Source: Megaleporinus macrocephalus (taxonomy: Eukaryota > Chordata > Actinopteri > Characiformes > Anostomidae). From it: a DNA stretch of 64,000 bases. Each line of letters starts with the position of its first letter. Position 1 is the first letter of the stretch. The notes beneath the pieces are model-generated. The model did no database searches, was not told where the DNA came from, and saw only the letters and a list, made by a program, of their open reading frames with translations. Of the stretch, positions 1 to 11,970 are shown piece by piece. Where the stretch lies: positions 17,863,524-17,927,523 of the forward strand of contig CM038716.1 in assembly GCA_021613375.1 (NCBI GenBank), in the 5' to 3' direction. Both the position numbers and the translations under genes were made by a program.

Positions 1-3000
1 AAAGGTGGTGCGAGACAGAGGAAGAGATGGACAGACTGAAAAGAGAGGGAGATGGAGGAAGAGAGGGAGAATAACCAGAAATAACACCTCCATTGTTCGA
101 AGAAGAAAAAAAATCCTTCTTCTCAAGAATTCATTATTGGCACTGAAGGGCTTTGGGGGTGTTATGGAGGGGCTACCGATGCACTCCAAACTGCCTCAAT
201 AATTCAGTTCGGTGATAGAGGCTCATTGCGTGAGCAAACAGTATGATAATACACCTCCACACTTTCCATTTTTATTTTGAGACAGCCCACTGGCCTCCTG
301 TCCCCTCTACCTCCTCTATCATTATTAGCTCTTATCGGACTGTTGCCCCGTGCATCTTTCTACGCCACTAAAAATATCTCCTCTCCTTATCACTCACTCA
401 CGCTCTTCCTACCTCTACTCTTTCCTTAAAACCGAGGGGTGTAAATTGCCATGTGAGGGTTCCAGCGAGCTCACACTGGGCTGCGATCAGAGAGATGACA
501 GGTGTGAAGCAGCAGGTCTCTGGAGGTAGTTTTCCCCTGCAGGGCGGAGCACAGAGATAGAAACCCCGTCACTCAAACGTAGGGCCAATGCATCCTTAGT
601 TCAAAGCATGCTGTTGTTAAACTGAAAGTTAGCTGTAAAATCAAATTTACTTCAATTGTGTCTTATGCCTGTTGTAGACAGTCATTACAGACATGCCTGG
701 GATCTAAAGTTTGCATCCTTAGTTCTACACTGAACCCAGCATGCGAAATACCCCCTGGCATTTGGGGGGGGTTTCCATATTGACCAGCTATTGCAGCATT
801 GGCTGTGCTGATCCTTGTTTTAGGGAAAATATTATGTTTGGTTTTAGAATTATTTTTCTAGAAATGCTTTTTTTAAGTCATTAGCTAAAACCCTACACAT
901 CTTTTGTTTTCCAAGAGGTTAATTAGGAGGTCCTGGACACCCTCTCCCAAGTACCCCTGTATTCTGCAGTGGGGTCCCCTTAGGGCTTTGGTTGTAAACA
1001 AAAGGGTTAAATCTTTAAAAGACACAGTGAGGAACTGTCCAGTCAGCATATTTGGGGGGTAAATACAGTCACGCTAGTTCTCCACTTGTTAGGAGTTCAG
1101 GAGCCAAACTGAAGGCCTAACATGTCAGATGCACCACTAACATAATTAGGAACTGATGATGGACCAATCATGTTTACATTTCCAATGTGCGGCACCAATT
1201 TTGCCGAATAAAATAACATCTCTCCAGACCCTCTGGACATCCTAGATCCGTCATCTCTCACCCGACTGTGAATATAGGTAAATATAGGCCCATGCATTTT
1301 AGACAGATGTTAGCAAAGAAATAAGTAACAGCAGCTCTGATAAGTGAAACATGGAAAACATGGAATGTCTTTCACAAGCTTATGTTTCATCTAACCAAAA
1401 CCTGTTGGTGAGTAAATCAATATTAGCTCAGGGGTATTTGATGAAATGAAGGGCTCTAATCGTCTTGGTCTGCAGCTAATGTATAGCATTACGTTGTGTA
1501 ACAACATTGTTAGCAGATAACAGTTTGCCACACAGTGTCAGAAACCATGTAAGAAGAGTTCCCTTTGGGAACTCAACACAGTTTGACGCATGTGTGAGAC
1601 GATTAAGGCCTTCCGTTTGCACAGTGCTAATTGGTGAGGTATAAGCTTTCATTCCCTGTTAGCTACATTGCCTTTGCAGCTCCAGGGCAAAACCGAAGAG
1701 GCAAACTTCAGACACCAAACATGTCTTGGCTGATAAACTACAACCATCAATTTGATGCTCTATTATATTATAAGAAAACTAGAATATTTACCCAGACAAC
1801 AGCAGAAAATATGCCTAATACAGTTCCTGGCACTGTGAATAGGCTATGGATCAATGAGATAGAGAATGGAGAATGTGTCAGACACGATTAGCAAATGGGG
1901 AAGAGAAAGAGAGACTCAGAGCTTTATCTGAGCTGGACATTTACTCTTTATCTGGGCTACATCTGATCCCATCCACAAACAAAAAATAAATAACTAATTT
2001 CATTAAAGGCACAACATCAAATATAAATGCTGAGATGCTAAGCTAAGAGGGAGATTATACCACCCGGGAAGGGTACAAAAGAGTTGGATGGCCGAACGCA
2101 CACATTGAGATCTATTAATAGAAAAACATCTACGGAGCGTGAAAAAAAGGGATGCAGTGATGTGAGACGACTAATGTGATGTGAGGGGATATTTGCAAAG
2201 ACAAATGTCAGGAGCATGAAGAAGATTGAACAAGGCTCAACTGTTCCGCCAGCCAAAATCCAGCTGTTTGCCACATCTTTTCCTGTTTATTCGCCTTATA
2301 TTCTCCTTTCAGACCCAACTTCCCATGAGCAATCTAGCATGTGTTTTTCTCATGCATTCAAAGAGCTGGTGTCATGCTCGGTTCAGACCTCTATTCAGAC
2401 AACAGAATGAAAATGTGGTGTGCTCATGTGCGTGCATGAAAGAGAGAAAATAAGACATGATAGTGAAAAATAAAGAACATAAAATCAATTTCAAGTGCAT
2501 GTAAGCAACCTTTTAGGAATAAATTGTTTCTTCTCGCTTTCATTCAAATCACATGTCTCAGCACACTTCATTTATGACTCTATAATGCCTCTACTCTCCA
2601 CTTTATCATTTTGCTCCTGCCTGTTGGGATTTGTGTGCAAGCCCGTGTTTGTATTGTGGCCTGATTGAGTGTAGAGATAGTGGTGGTCTCCCAATAAAGG
2701 AGGTGTGTTAGATTTTCCCCTCCACTGTGGGATCGATCCTCGCTCCTCGTGCAGAATAAAGACTAGGACTAGCCGACTCTTTCTGATCTGCAACTCCATT
2801 CCCACATATCTGACATTCGGCTAGGAGCCATTACATTATCTATTTACAGAGGCCTCGGAGGACTCGTGAAAATTGCCTGTCTTACCTCCTCCGTGTTTAC
2901 TAGTCAAACACTATTCACTCACTGGCTAACCCCAGAGAAAAGCTTGTGTTTTGGGTGTCGGGGTGGTGAGAGTCAGAATGGCAGACGGGAAGGACATATT

Positions 3001-4237
3001 TCATTGTGGTGGAGCGTCAGGACAAACAGGATTACATGGCCACTCTGGGAGCAAGGCTCCTGCACAGGTGATACACGCTGCTTGAGGGCTGTCATCAGAC
3101 GGCCAGGGAATTATCACTAAAGGTCAACACAGTGCGCATCTGAATGTCACAGCTTAGCCACATTTGAGAGTAAAAAAAAAACATTCCAATAAATACCTGC
3201 TTGTCTCCTGTAAGAACGTAATTCCCTGCCTCAGAATTTCCAATGCAGAAACCTGAAGGATTATAGCAATGTTAAGAGGCAGCGGGAGCGAATCGATTTT
3301 GAGTGAATGACAGGAGCCGTGTTTTGAATAATACATTTTTGGAAAAAAGGGAAAAAACGTTGCCATTTGCGCACAAATGGGATTCATAAAGTGGAAAAAA
3401 TTTTCCCTCTTCTCCATTCTCTTTAGATGAGCTGTTGGATAAGTCCCACAGAATAGTTGCAAAGAAGCATAGCAAACAGCAGCTGGGAAGGAGAATGAAT
3501 TTTAGGCTTGCCATAGGTTTAGCTAAACATCTACAAAGTAATTTGCAGATGTCTTAGTTTGGCTGCAGTAAGAGTCTCATAGATAATCATAGCAGCTGTT
3601 CCTCAGAATAAGTAATTATGAAATATCTTGTATCTGCCTTGTTTTATGGGCTTCTGGCAGTTTAGTGATTTCTTGCCAGTGCAAGTTATTCTACCCCTTT
3701 GAAATTCCCTCTCTGATGGATGAGAATTTTGGATAGCTCAAACTGATCCACATTTGTCATTTTTTTGTGCACCTTGCAGCATAAAGCTGCTGTTACTCAC
3801 TAAGCAACAAGCTAAAAGCACAAATCATGATATCCGTATGATAATCTGTATCTATCAACAGGACGTGTGGCCTGTTTGAGGTATTATAATCGTTTAGCTT
3901 TCTAGCATTAATATCCTGGACAGCTTATATTCCACCCCCTGCTGTTTTCTATCGGTCTCTGTCCATTCTCATTACTACTCTTGAACTTGAACTCTTGAAC
4001 TCTTGAGTCTTGAACTCTACTCTCTTCCTGGTGTACACCTTTTATCCAACAGCATTTCCTTCCCACACTCAAGTTCTTCCCTAACTATTTTTGATGGTAC
4101 ATGATCAGATTCCTGTGATATAAGTGGTACAACAGATCCTCTCACTCACCATTCTTAACTGTTCATGCTTAAAAATGAACTATATGCTGTGTTTGATTAC
4201 TCTCTCACCTTTTCTGTCTTCCATTTTCTCTTTCTAG
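1..4237 (+). other. rtn4rl1: Intron upstream of the first visible rtn4rl1 exon
   Basis: No reading frame here looks like a gene. The stretch ends in a strong 3' splice site: a pyrimidine-rich tract at 4201-4235 followed by AG at 4236-4237. The next exon starts in codon phase 1, so one base of a glycine-type codon lies in an earlier exon. That fits the family, where the first coding exon is tiny and encodes only the start of the signal peptide. I looked for a short ATG-containing exon with a matching GT donor in this stretch and did not find a convincing one, so it probably lies upstream of the window. An in-frame ATG at 4165 lies inside the pyrimidine tract region and is better read as intron. 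A short run of CTTGAACT-like units occurs near 3980-4020. Nothing else stands out. Confidence 0.75.
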
Positions 4238-5792
4238 GCTGTGGGCTTGAGTTCCTGCTGGTGCTCTGGGGCCTGGAGCTGTCCTGGTCCTGCCCGCGCC
4301 ACTGCATCTGCTACTCAGCCCCCAGCACCGTAAGCTGCCAGGCCCACAACTTCCTGTCCGTTCCTGAGGGCATTCCCCCACACAGTGAGCGCATCTTCCT
4401 CCAGAACAACAAGATCCACAGGCTACTGCGGGGCCACTTCAGTCCCACTACGGTCACACTGTGGATCTATTCCAATAACATCACCTACATTGAGCCCTCC
4501 ACCTTTCAAGGCTTTACCCTGCTGGAGGAGCTAGATCTGGGGGACAACCGCCACCTGCGCACCCTGTCCCCAGAGACCTTTCATGGGCTTGGCCGTCTCC
4601 ATGCCCTGCACCTGTACCGCTGTGGCCTGAGTGCACTGCCTAATAACATCTTTCAAGGCCTTCGGAATCTGCAGTACTTGTATCTGCAAGTAAGCTCAAC
4701 TTTTCCGTTAAATTATCTGTTAAGGTTGAGGTTGATACACCATTCTGTCTGTATATTAACAAAATGCATAATAACAAATACAAAAACTGCTATGTCTCTT
4801 TACAGGACAACCATTTGGAGTTATTGCAGGATGACATCTTTGTAGACCTGCACAACCTGAGCCACCTGTTTCTTCATGGGAACCGCCTGTGCAGCCTGTA
4901 CCAGAACACCTTCAGAGGCCTGCGGGCTCTGGACCGGCTGCTGCTGCACCACAACCAGTTGCGGTCGGTAAACCACCTGGCGTTCCATGACCTAAAGCGC
5001 CTCACCACCCTCTATCTGTTCAATAACTCCCTGACCGAACTGCCTGGAGAGTGCCTGGCCATGCTGGGTGCACTGGAGTACCTGCGTCTCAATGACAACC
5101 CCTGGAAATGTGACTGCAAGGCTTTGTCTCTGTGGGACTGGCTCAAGAGGTTCCGCGGCTCCACATCATCAGTTGGCTGTGTGGCTCCAGTCGAGCTGGC
5201 AGGAAAGGACCTGAAGCAGCTGAGGAAAGAGGACTTCCCCAATTGCTCTGGATCTGAGTCCCTGCATCTGAGCAAGACCAAGTCATGGGGTGGAACAGAC
5301 AAGGTCTCATTGAAGCAAGAGCCCCAACCTGCCCAGCCTCCCCAAACACATCCGCACCAACCCCACCTTACTGAACAATTCCCATCCTCACCTTCACCTC
5401 TCCCCCAGCCACCCCCTGCTATAAACGGGGTTCAGGCGGGACCAGGAGGTCCCCCGGATGGGGTGACTCCTCGGAGACCTGGTCGCTCCCGGAACTGTAC
5501 ACGCCAGCAAAACAGGAACAACAAAGGGAAAGGGCCCAACGAGGTGCACACTTCAAAGGAGATGGCAGACAAGGAGTACTCCTCGCCTGATTTTACTGGA
5601 AAATATGACCACACTTCCCCCGATAGCTCGACCACGCGGAGAAAGCACAAATGTACCCCCCGGACCTCTGTGCGTCCCCCCAGTGGGGTCCAGCAAGCCA
5701 CCAACAGAGGAAACGCCCATCGGCCCCTCTCCTGTTTCTCCAGTATTGTGGAACTTCTTGTGCTGCTAAGCACTGGATTCATCCTCCGCTGA
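4238..5792 (+). CDS. rtn4rl1: Reticulon-4 receptor-like 1 (Nogo receptor 3), last two coding exons, 5' partial
   Basis: Exons are 4238-4689 and 4806-5792, stop codon included. Together they give 478 complete codons after the split first one; human RTN4RL1 is about 441 residues. What is seen, numbering from the first full codon (4240): a hydrophobic signal-peptide tail (residues 3-16), a cysteine-rich LRRNT starting CPRHCICY (18-33), about eight leucine-rich repeats including [11 protein letters not shown] and LFLHGNRL, and an LRRCT (about 248-297) starting [13 protein letters not shown] and closing at NC. A Pro/Ser-rich stalk follows, with a PPSGVQQA motif near the C-terminus, then a hydrophobic tail typical of GPI anchoring. 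N-glycosylation sequons include NIT, NLS, NNS, NCS and NCT. The family is a GPI-linked neuronal surface receptor that binds glycosaminoglycans and myelin inhibitors; this role is family knowledge. The NITYI/GLSALP wording and the C-terminal PSGVQQA favour NgR3 over NgR1 or NgR2, and rpa1 downstream supports that. Whether this is the a or b teleost duplicate is not decidable here. Confidence 0.9.
4690..4805 (+). other. rtn4rl1: 116-bp intron inside the rtn4rl1 LRR array
   Basis: The donor is GTAAGC at 4690 and the acceptor TTTACAG ends at 4805. It lies between codons (phase 0), exactly between YLYLQ and DNHLELL in the middle of the repeat domain. Its length is not a multiple of three. There is no stop in the incoming frame within it, so retention would shift the frame and end translation at 4845, removing half of the LRRs, the LRRCT, the stalk and the GPI signal. 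Confidence 0.9.
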
Positions 5793-7109
5793 ACTTGATG
5801 CTGATGCATTATAGCTATTTGAAAACAATGCAGTCCTCAGATCCACTCTAGCTCCAGCCTTGCAAGGCCTCTTAACATGTGTCTATGTGTGTGTGTGCGT
5901 GTGCAAGTGGGTGTGGGAGTGCGAGTCATTGTATGTGTGTGTCTGTAAAATACTGTGTATGGAGCTTTGCCATTTAGACTCTGAAATAGACACACAGGGT
6001 TGAACGACATATTGCTAAAGACTCACAAATTGGGGTGAGCCGAAGGGAGGAAGATTTGGAAAAGAAGAAATAGGGCAAACTAAACATGCTTGCACTGCCA
6101 CTGTTGCCATGACATTTTCATTTACTTTTGACTGAGTCTCTATCAGCTAGATATTTGTGAAAACTCACCAGAATAAAAAGTGAAAGGAAATACGACACAA
6201 AAGTGAAATCCAGGGCTGGGAAGGTCACTCCGCTCCGAGTTACCTGATCCACTAATTTAAGGGAAAAGATTAAACAACATTAGTTGCATATCTGTATGAT
6301 TTTTCTTTTACGTTTAAATTCTTGTATACTTAAGTGGCCATGTACTGAAGTATAACATTAAGTGTTTGTATATCCAGACAATGAAGCTTTCCTGGCAGAG
6401 GTCATGTGCCCTGTCTTACATTTTACCATAGTTTTTGTTGGGTTTTTTTTTTTCATTTTCTCATATTCGTATTGTATCTAGTGTTTAAAGAAAAAAACAA
6501 TGCCTGAAATTTCCTTCCCATGACTACATCTGAATGTAATTCATTTCTGGAAAGCATCACAATTTTTATTACTATCAGTTCTTTTGGAGCTTACTGTTAC
6601 TTCTCAGTTTATTTGTTTGTTTTCATGTTTACTTTGTTACATATTACATGTATTACGCTATTCCTCTAACCCATCGAGACCGATCTGGAAAAGGAAAAGG
6701 TCAGGAGAAATGCCATGTATGCCACCCCATTTTATTAAACTCAGTAAATTTTATGACTTTAAGAGGTCAAATTGGGTGTAGTAAACAGAAAGAAATAGTT
6801 GTATTTTAAAATGTCATCCTTTATTTAAAGTGCTGCCAAATATATCTTTCTGAATAGCTGTTCCCATCCAGGCCACGCCAGCTGTAATAGGCCTACTATT
6901 ATTTATCACCAGGGACGACATTCTAATCAGGCTGGAACCTTTTTTCAGTGTTTTACCAGGAAATGGTTAAATACTGTGCACTCAAACTGACTAGCCTCTA
7001 TAAAAGCACACTGGTTATCTTACCTCAGTCTAACAGTTGCCTAAATTCCATGCATTTTCAAAACAGATGTTTTATATATCTTCATTCCATTTTTTTTGTT
7101 CTACATAAA
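5793..7109 (+). other. rtn4rl1: rtn4rl1 3' UTR (minimum to about 6200, possibly longer)
   Basis: The region directly follows the TGA at 5790-5792. It has a GT-rich patch (5884-5945) and a first AATAAA at 6172-6177, so a transcript end near 6190-6200 is the simplest reading. T-rich and A-rich unique sequence continues to about 7.1 kb without an obvious transposon, so a longer UTR is possible. The end point is inferred only from hexamers. Confidence 0.55.
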
Positions 7110-7111
7110 TA

Positions 7112-7475
7112 GTCACATGCAAAAGTTTAAACAACTTTGCTAAAATAAAATGACACGTTTGCTGATTTTATAAGTGAAAATAAGTTAACATTCGTTACAA
7201 GGAACAAGTTTAAAAATAGCATTTATCTGCTAAACTTAGTGCACATTTATTGCACATTTCTGTTTAATATGTTGTTTAAAATATTGACAAAAACTGTATA
7301 ATGTGCCATACTTTTGCCCAGGCCATATTTTATATTTGAGTTTTCTCTACTATATTCAATTCAGCAAATAAACAGTAATTGTGCATCAAATTGTGCAGAG
7401 GTGTGTTCTCTGTAGAGGATGTCTACTTTTATTTTCACTCAGTAACTATGCCAGTTGAAACTTTTGCATCTGACT
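7112..7475. mobile_element. Short inverted-repeat DNA transposon (MITE), mariner-like ends
   Basis: The left end carries CATGCAAAAGTTTAAAC near 7116. The right end carries GTTGAAACTTTTGCATCTG near 7455, its near reverse complement. The two ends enclose about 360 bp of A+T-rich DNA without coding potential. It looks like a non-autonomous cut-and-paste element. Exact ends and target-site duplications are not certain. Confidence 0.55.
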
Positions 7476-9757
7476 ACATCATCTGTCCATCTCCCTTCTA
7501 TGTCTGGATTAGTTTGTGACAATACGTTATGAAGCCTAACGAAAACGAGCTGCTATTATTGTGTAAAGAAGCGAACGCTTCAGAAACTCTGTGCGACCAG
7601 GTGTGGGTGCGTGTGGACCAGAGAGAGTGCGTGGCTGAGTGCATGTGTGACGTACGAGTGTCCGCGCTCAAAAAGATATGAAAAGTCGTGTGTGTTTCTT
7701 GTCTTTTGTGTTTGTTTGATTTGGCTGAGCTGGAAACTGGAGATGACCTGCTAACGGGGGCAAGGAAACAGGAAGCGCCCCGGGGGGACCCAGGTCAAAT
7801 TGGGGTGAACTCCATTTTTGCTAACAGCCCTCTGTCTGAACCCTCCATCAACAACACGGACACCCTTCTCTCTTAGCAGGCTGTGAAAACCACTGTTCAA
7901 TAATAACCAGAGAAGATAAGGAAAAGGCGCCAAAAAAAAAAAAAAAGTTCCTTCAACTATCTTGTTGTGATGAAGTATAACAACGATTTTCAATTCGCCG
8001 TGGCCAAAAATGACCTTTCCGAGCCATAGGACTGCTTGTTGGACACTTAATGGCTGCTGTTTTCAAACAAGGCAAACTGGGGACCTGGACAAAGACAATC
8101 TCATCTGTTTCGGACAGAGCCTGCACTGTGGACAGGGCAGCGGATTGTGAGCTGCGGTGCTAGAGAACTGCTGGAGAATTGTGCCTCCTTTACTGAGATA
8201 GTCTTTGTAAAAAATAATGAACTGTGAACTGTACTGTCAGCAGTAGATGGTCTTATAAGAGAGATATTAATCAGTACCGTGGCAAAAACCATGACTGAAT
8301 GACATTTCTGATGACAACAGGGTTTCTGACTTCTCAAGCAGAGGAGTACCTTTCTGCAGATTTTTTTTTTCCTTTTGATTTTCTTTTCATTTAGTTTTTT
8401 TTTCTTACATGCTTTAGGCACCATTTTCAAAGAAACTGCACAATCCAGTCCCCTTACTCTTCCACCGTGCCCTCTATTCTCCTGCGTCTCGCCAACCCAG
8501 TTATTTGATGGTTTGACAAGTTGTTCTCAGACGACTATACAAAAAAAAATGTTTATAAAGATATTAAAATCTATATCTTCTTATGTTACACACGTTTGGA
8601 GGTATTTCTTTTGCAGTATGTTGGCACTGCTGAAGTGAGGAAAAAGGGTGAAGAGCAAGCCACTCTTCCTCCAGCTTATTAACTTAGAATCCACTCTGTC
8701 AGCAAGTTTGTCTCTCTGTTTTTTCCCCTCAGTCTACGCTCTACAATCTGTCTCTTCAGATCAGTCACTGGCAGCTATAGCAGAGCCTCTCCACAAATGG
8801 AATCACCCCAGTATCTGTGCAGCCCAAGGATTCACTCTATTACGCACACATTTTTTCACACACACAGGAAAGTCTTAAATACACAGAGCTCGATAGCATT
8901 ACCACCCATGAAACCTGGCACACACTGTTAATTTAGCAGATCACAGCAATTTCACTTCGCAAGAGATACTCGACTGTACTGATGCACGTGTGTATGCATG
9001 TGTCCAGATTCAAACATACATGAAACTCACACACCGTGCAGCCGTAAATCATTTCTAAAGCACCAGAGCTATTTATGAGTGTGTCATTGTATACCTGCAG
9101 ATATTCAAGGCTATCTTTACGATTATTAAAAGAGCTTTACAGTATAAATTTAATTTCCTGGTTTTCCCTAGCTTCTCACACTGTGCTGGGGATTGATGCC
9201 AGCATTGATGTGTAATTCTTTCCTGTAAAATATAGGAAAGGCTAGTTTTCCGCATGGCAAAGTCAGGTTACAAGCATGAATTGATGCAGCAGCACCAGAA
9301 AGGTGGAACTCTAGGCACCAAAAGGGGCAGTCAAGGTTGCCGGTGTCCCTGCTGAAGTCCGATACGTGATACATTGGCTTACATTGGCTACATTGGCTTA
9401 CACTGGCTACAATGGCTTACACCTTAAAGAGGAGAGTTATTCTGCTACCAGTGGAGTACATCATCCTGAACACCTCACGCTCGCATGCTTCACATGGTGC
9501 ACTTGCTTATTCCGAGTACATCTGGAGCTTGGCTGAAACTGAACTCTAAAGTCCTACGTCTTTATTTGATAGGCTTATCTTTGGGTGTAGATACAGGTTT
9601 TTTTTCTGCCTATACAAACTTTAAAAAATATAATAAATATGTAACTGATGTCAGTGAAAACAGAATGAAATGTAAGTTTGTCATAGTTGTCTTATATCCA
9701 CCCCATAAATAAAAGAAAGAGACTGATAAAGCCCTAAATATAACAGATTACAGATAG
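7476..9757 (+). other. Low-repeat region downstream of rtn4rl1, possible far 3' UTR
   Basis: This stretch is mostly free of recognisable transposons. Parts of it (about 7700-8200) have balanced composition, but every frame is short and none resembles a known protein. Poly-A tracts lie at 7929-7945 and 8541-8550. Hexamers that could end a transcript are an ATTAAA near 8563 and an AATAAA near 9708. Either a distal extension of the rtn4rl1 3' UTR or plain intergenic DNA would fit. A short tandem run of CATTGGCTTA-like units lies at about 9373-9423. Confidence 0.3.
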
Positions 9758-9769
9758 CAATAATAATAA

Positions 9770-9845
<76 letters not shown>
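9758..9845. repeat. (AAAT)n microsatellite, likely LINE tail
   Basis: About 20 copies of AAAT lie directly beside the 3' end of the - strand LINE fragment that follows. LINEs of this group often end in short tandem tails, so the array is probably the grown tail of that insertion rather than an independent repeat. Confidence 0.85.
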
Positions 9846-11005
9846 ACATTATTATTTTTATAGAGCTTTTCAAAGACAATTAATCTGAATTAAGGAAAAA
9901 AAATTAAGGCATAAAAGCAAACACAACAAAGGCAGAAACGAAACAGAAAGAATAAAACTGAAATCATAAAAAGAATAAAATGAAACAAAATGACAAGTGA
10001 ATAAAATGTCAACAATATTTATTGTTTATATTTTTAAATGTAAGAGGGAGTTAGTTCCTCAGTACAGAAGAATAAAAGCAGAAGGAGCCGCTGTTAATGT
10101 AGTTTGCCGTGGGTATCTGGAGAAGGCCAGAATCTGCTGTGACATAAAATGTTGGACACTCAGTAAGGTACTCGTGTGCTCGGCAATTTTAAAAGGCTTT
10201 TAAAAACCTATAAAAGAATGTTACACTCTTATTCTAGAGTGTAGTGTGCTTGAAACAGGGGTGATATGAACTGGCTTGTTTGTTTTTTATCAATTATCTC
10301 GCTGCTTTGTTTTGTACATGTTGTGGATTGTTATAAGGAAGGCCAGTAAAAAGAGCATTACAGTAGTCAATTCTTCTTGTAACAAGTTTCTCTGCATCGC
10401 ACTGAGAAAAAAATATATATTTATGATATTTCTCAAATTATAAGATGCAACCTCAGTAACAATATTTAAATGAGGAGTCTATGACACATAGATTCTGTAC
10501 AACAGATTTAATGTGATGACAAAGGACTTGACATTAATAGGTTTTCTTAGCCCAGATCAAAATTTCTATTTTGTCTTGTTTGAGCTGAAGACAATTTGTT
10601 GACATCCATTTGGAGATGTCTGACACACATTTTGTTAAAATGACAAGGAACAGAAATGTATAATTACTTTGTTTACTTTGTGTTTCCTAATCACATTTCC
10701 TAGAGGTAGCATGTGCTGTGAGAAAAGTAGCAGCCCTATAATTGAACCTTGGGGATCTCCAGAGAAAATACTGAAACTTCTGGAAGAATAATTTGCACTT
10801 TCTGTTGATTGGATAGATTTAAACAACTGCAAGACAATCCCTGAGATGCCACGATGACTGGAGAGAAAACCTGACTGTTTTTCTTGTAGGCTATGAGATA
10901 CCAAATATAATGCACCATCTGTTGAGCTTTTTTTTTTTTGCAAACAAGTAAACACAGCATCAGCTTGCCTGATGGCAAGAACTTAGCTGAACAGTAATAG
11001 GCCAC
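9846..11005 (-). mobile_element. LINE (non-LTR retrotransposon) fragment A, decayed reverse transcriptase
   Basis: Read on the - strand, the stretch carries the reverse-transcriptase signature [13 protein letters not shown] followed by [11 protein letters not shown] (about 10660-10770), as in teleost LINEs of the jockey/L2-like group. Further along, the + strand text near 10345-10375 is the complement of the conserved region that normally reads LDYCN. Frames are broken by stops. The element is 5' truncated and its 3' end abuts the AAAT array. Confidence 0.8.
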
Positions 11006-11366
11006 TTAGCTAGCTAGCCTTCTAAAAAAGCGAGTAACAAGTAGTACTAGTTGAAGAAAGTTGTGGAGGAAGAAAACATTTGCCCCTTAAAAAAGTGACA
11101 AGAACATTGCTATCTTTAATCGCTCACTCAAGACATCTGTGCTTACTACTGTAAAATGTAGGACTCTTGCTGTAATCAGCCCCCAAATAAAAAAACTAAA
11201 CGAATAGATAAACACAACAGTTTAAACACTGGCCTCACTGTCAACATGATGCAATGACTGCTAATGCAACAGCCAACCATAGTCCAAGAGACTATAATTA
11301 GCCATGATATCTCTGGATAGCATGTCTCTCACTCCCCCATCACTCAGTGTAATGTAAGCCAAATGT

Positions 11367-11970
11367 TAGGGCTTGCATAGACTAGTCGACAAGTTGACTT
11401 TGCAGACTTCTTGTCAGTGACAAGTTCCACTTGATGTCGACTAGTTGCTGATCACATGATTAGGACACTACAAGATGAACCCAGCAGTGAAGGCAGCAGC
11501 ACCCTGGTGCTTCCTAATAAAATGATCCAGGGTTTGCTGGAAAAGACACATCATGCTTTACTGACCTGTGGAGCTTCATTCTAACTTTTCCTCACCGATC
11601 TACAGTGAAAGTTGTTATCTCCAGTTTTCTGAGGACTAAGTATGTGTTGTATTGTATAGGAGGGGGTAAAAAACACCATAATTTGAAGGCTGTTATTCGT
11701 ATTTCTGTCGAGTTACAGCACTCTCAATTTCTCAGGCTCTCTGGACCTCCACAGTCGAGCGTCGAATACAAATTCTGAAGCCTGTATCTCCGGTTCCCTG
11801 AAGGCTAGCAATGCAACCCAGGGCAAGAGCATGTCACACTCTCCTCTTGAGTTTGGCTTCATTACAGATTTTTAAAGTAGATTTTTAAAGCCGCTTGTTC
11901 TGTGGTTTTATTCATGACATCATTAGCGATTAGTCGACATCAACTTAAATTTGAAGTCACGCATCCCCTA
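11367..11970. mobile_element. hAT-like non-autonomous DNA transposon
   Basis: The left end reads TAGGGCTTGCATAGACTAG. The right end, read inward on the other strand, begins TAGGGGATGCGTGACTTC. Both ends carry GTCGAC/GTCGACTA words close to the terminus. About 600 bp lie between, with no transposase. TAGGG-type termini suit hAT elements. The flanking eight bases (CCAAATGT and CTGGCCAT) do not match, so no target duplication is claimed. Confidence 0.6.

Noticed and set aside
4165..4237. ATG at 4165 as the start of the Nogo-receptor gene
   Set aside because: The stretch is a splice-acceptor pyrimidine tract ending TTTCTAG, and homology to NgR3 begins only after it.
5432..5809. 125-residue - strand frame opposite rtn4rl1
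   Set aside because: It lies antisense to a well-supported exon and its content is explained by the G+C-rich coding strand.
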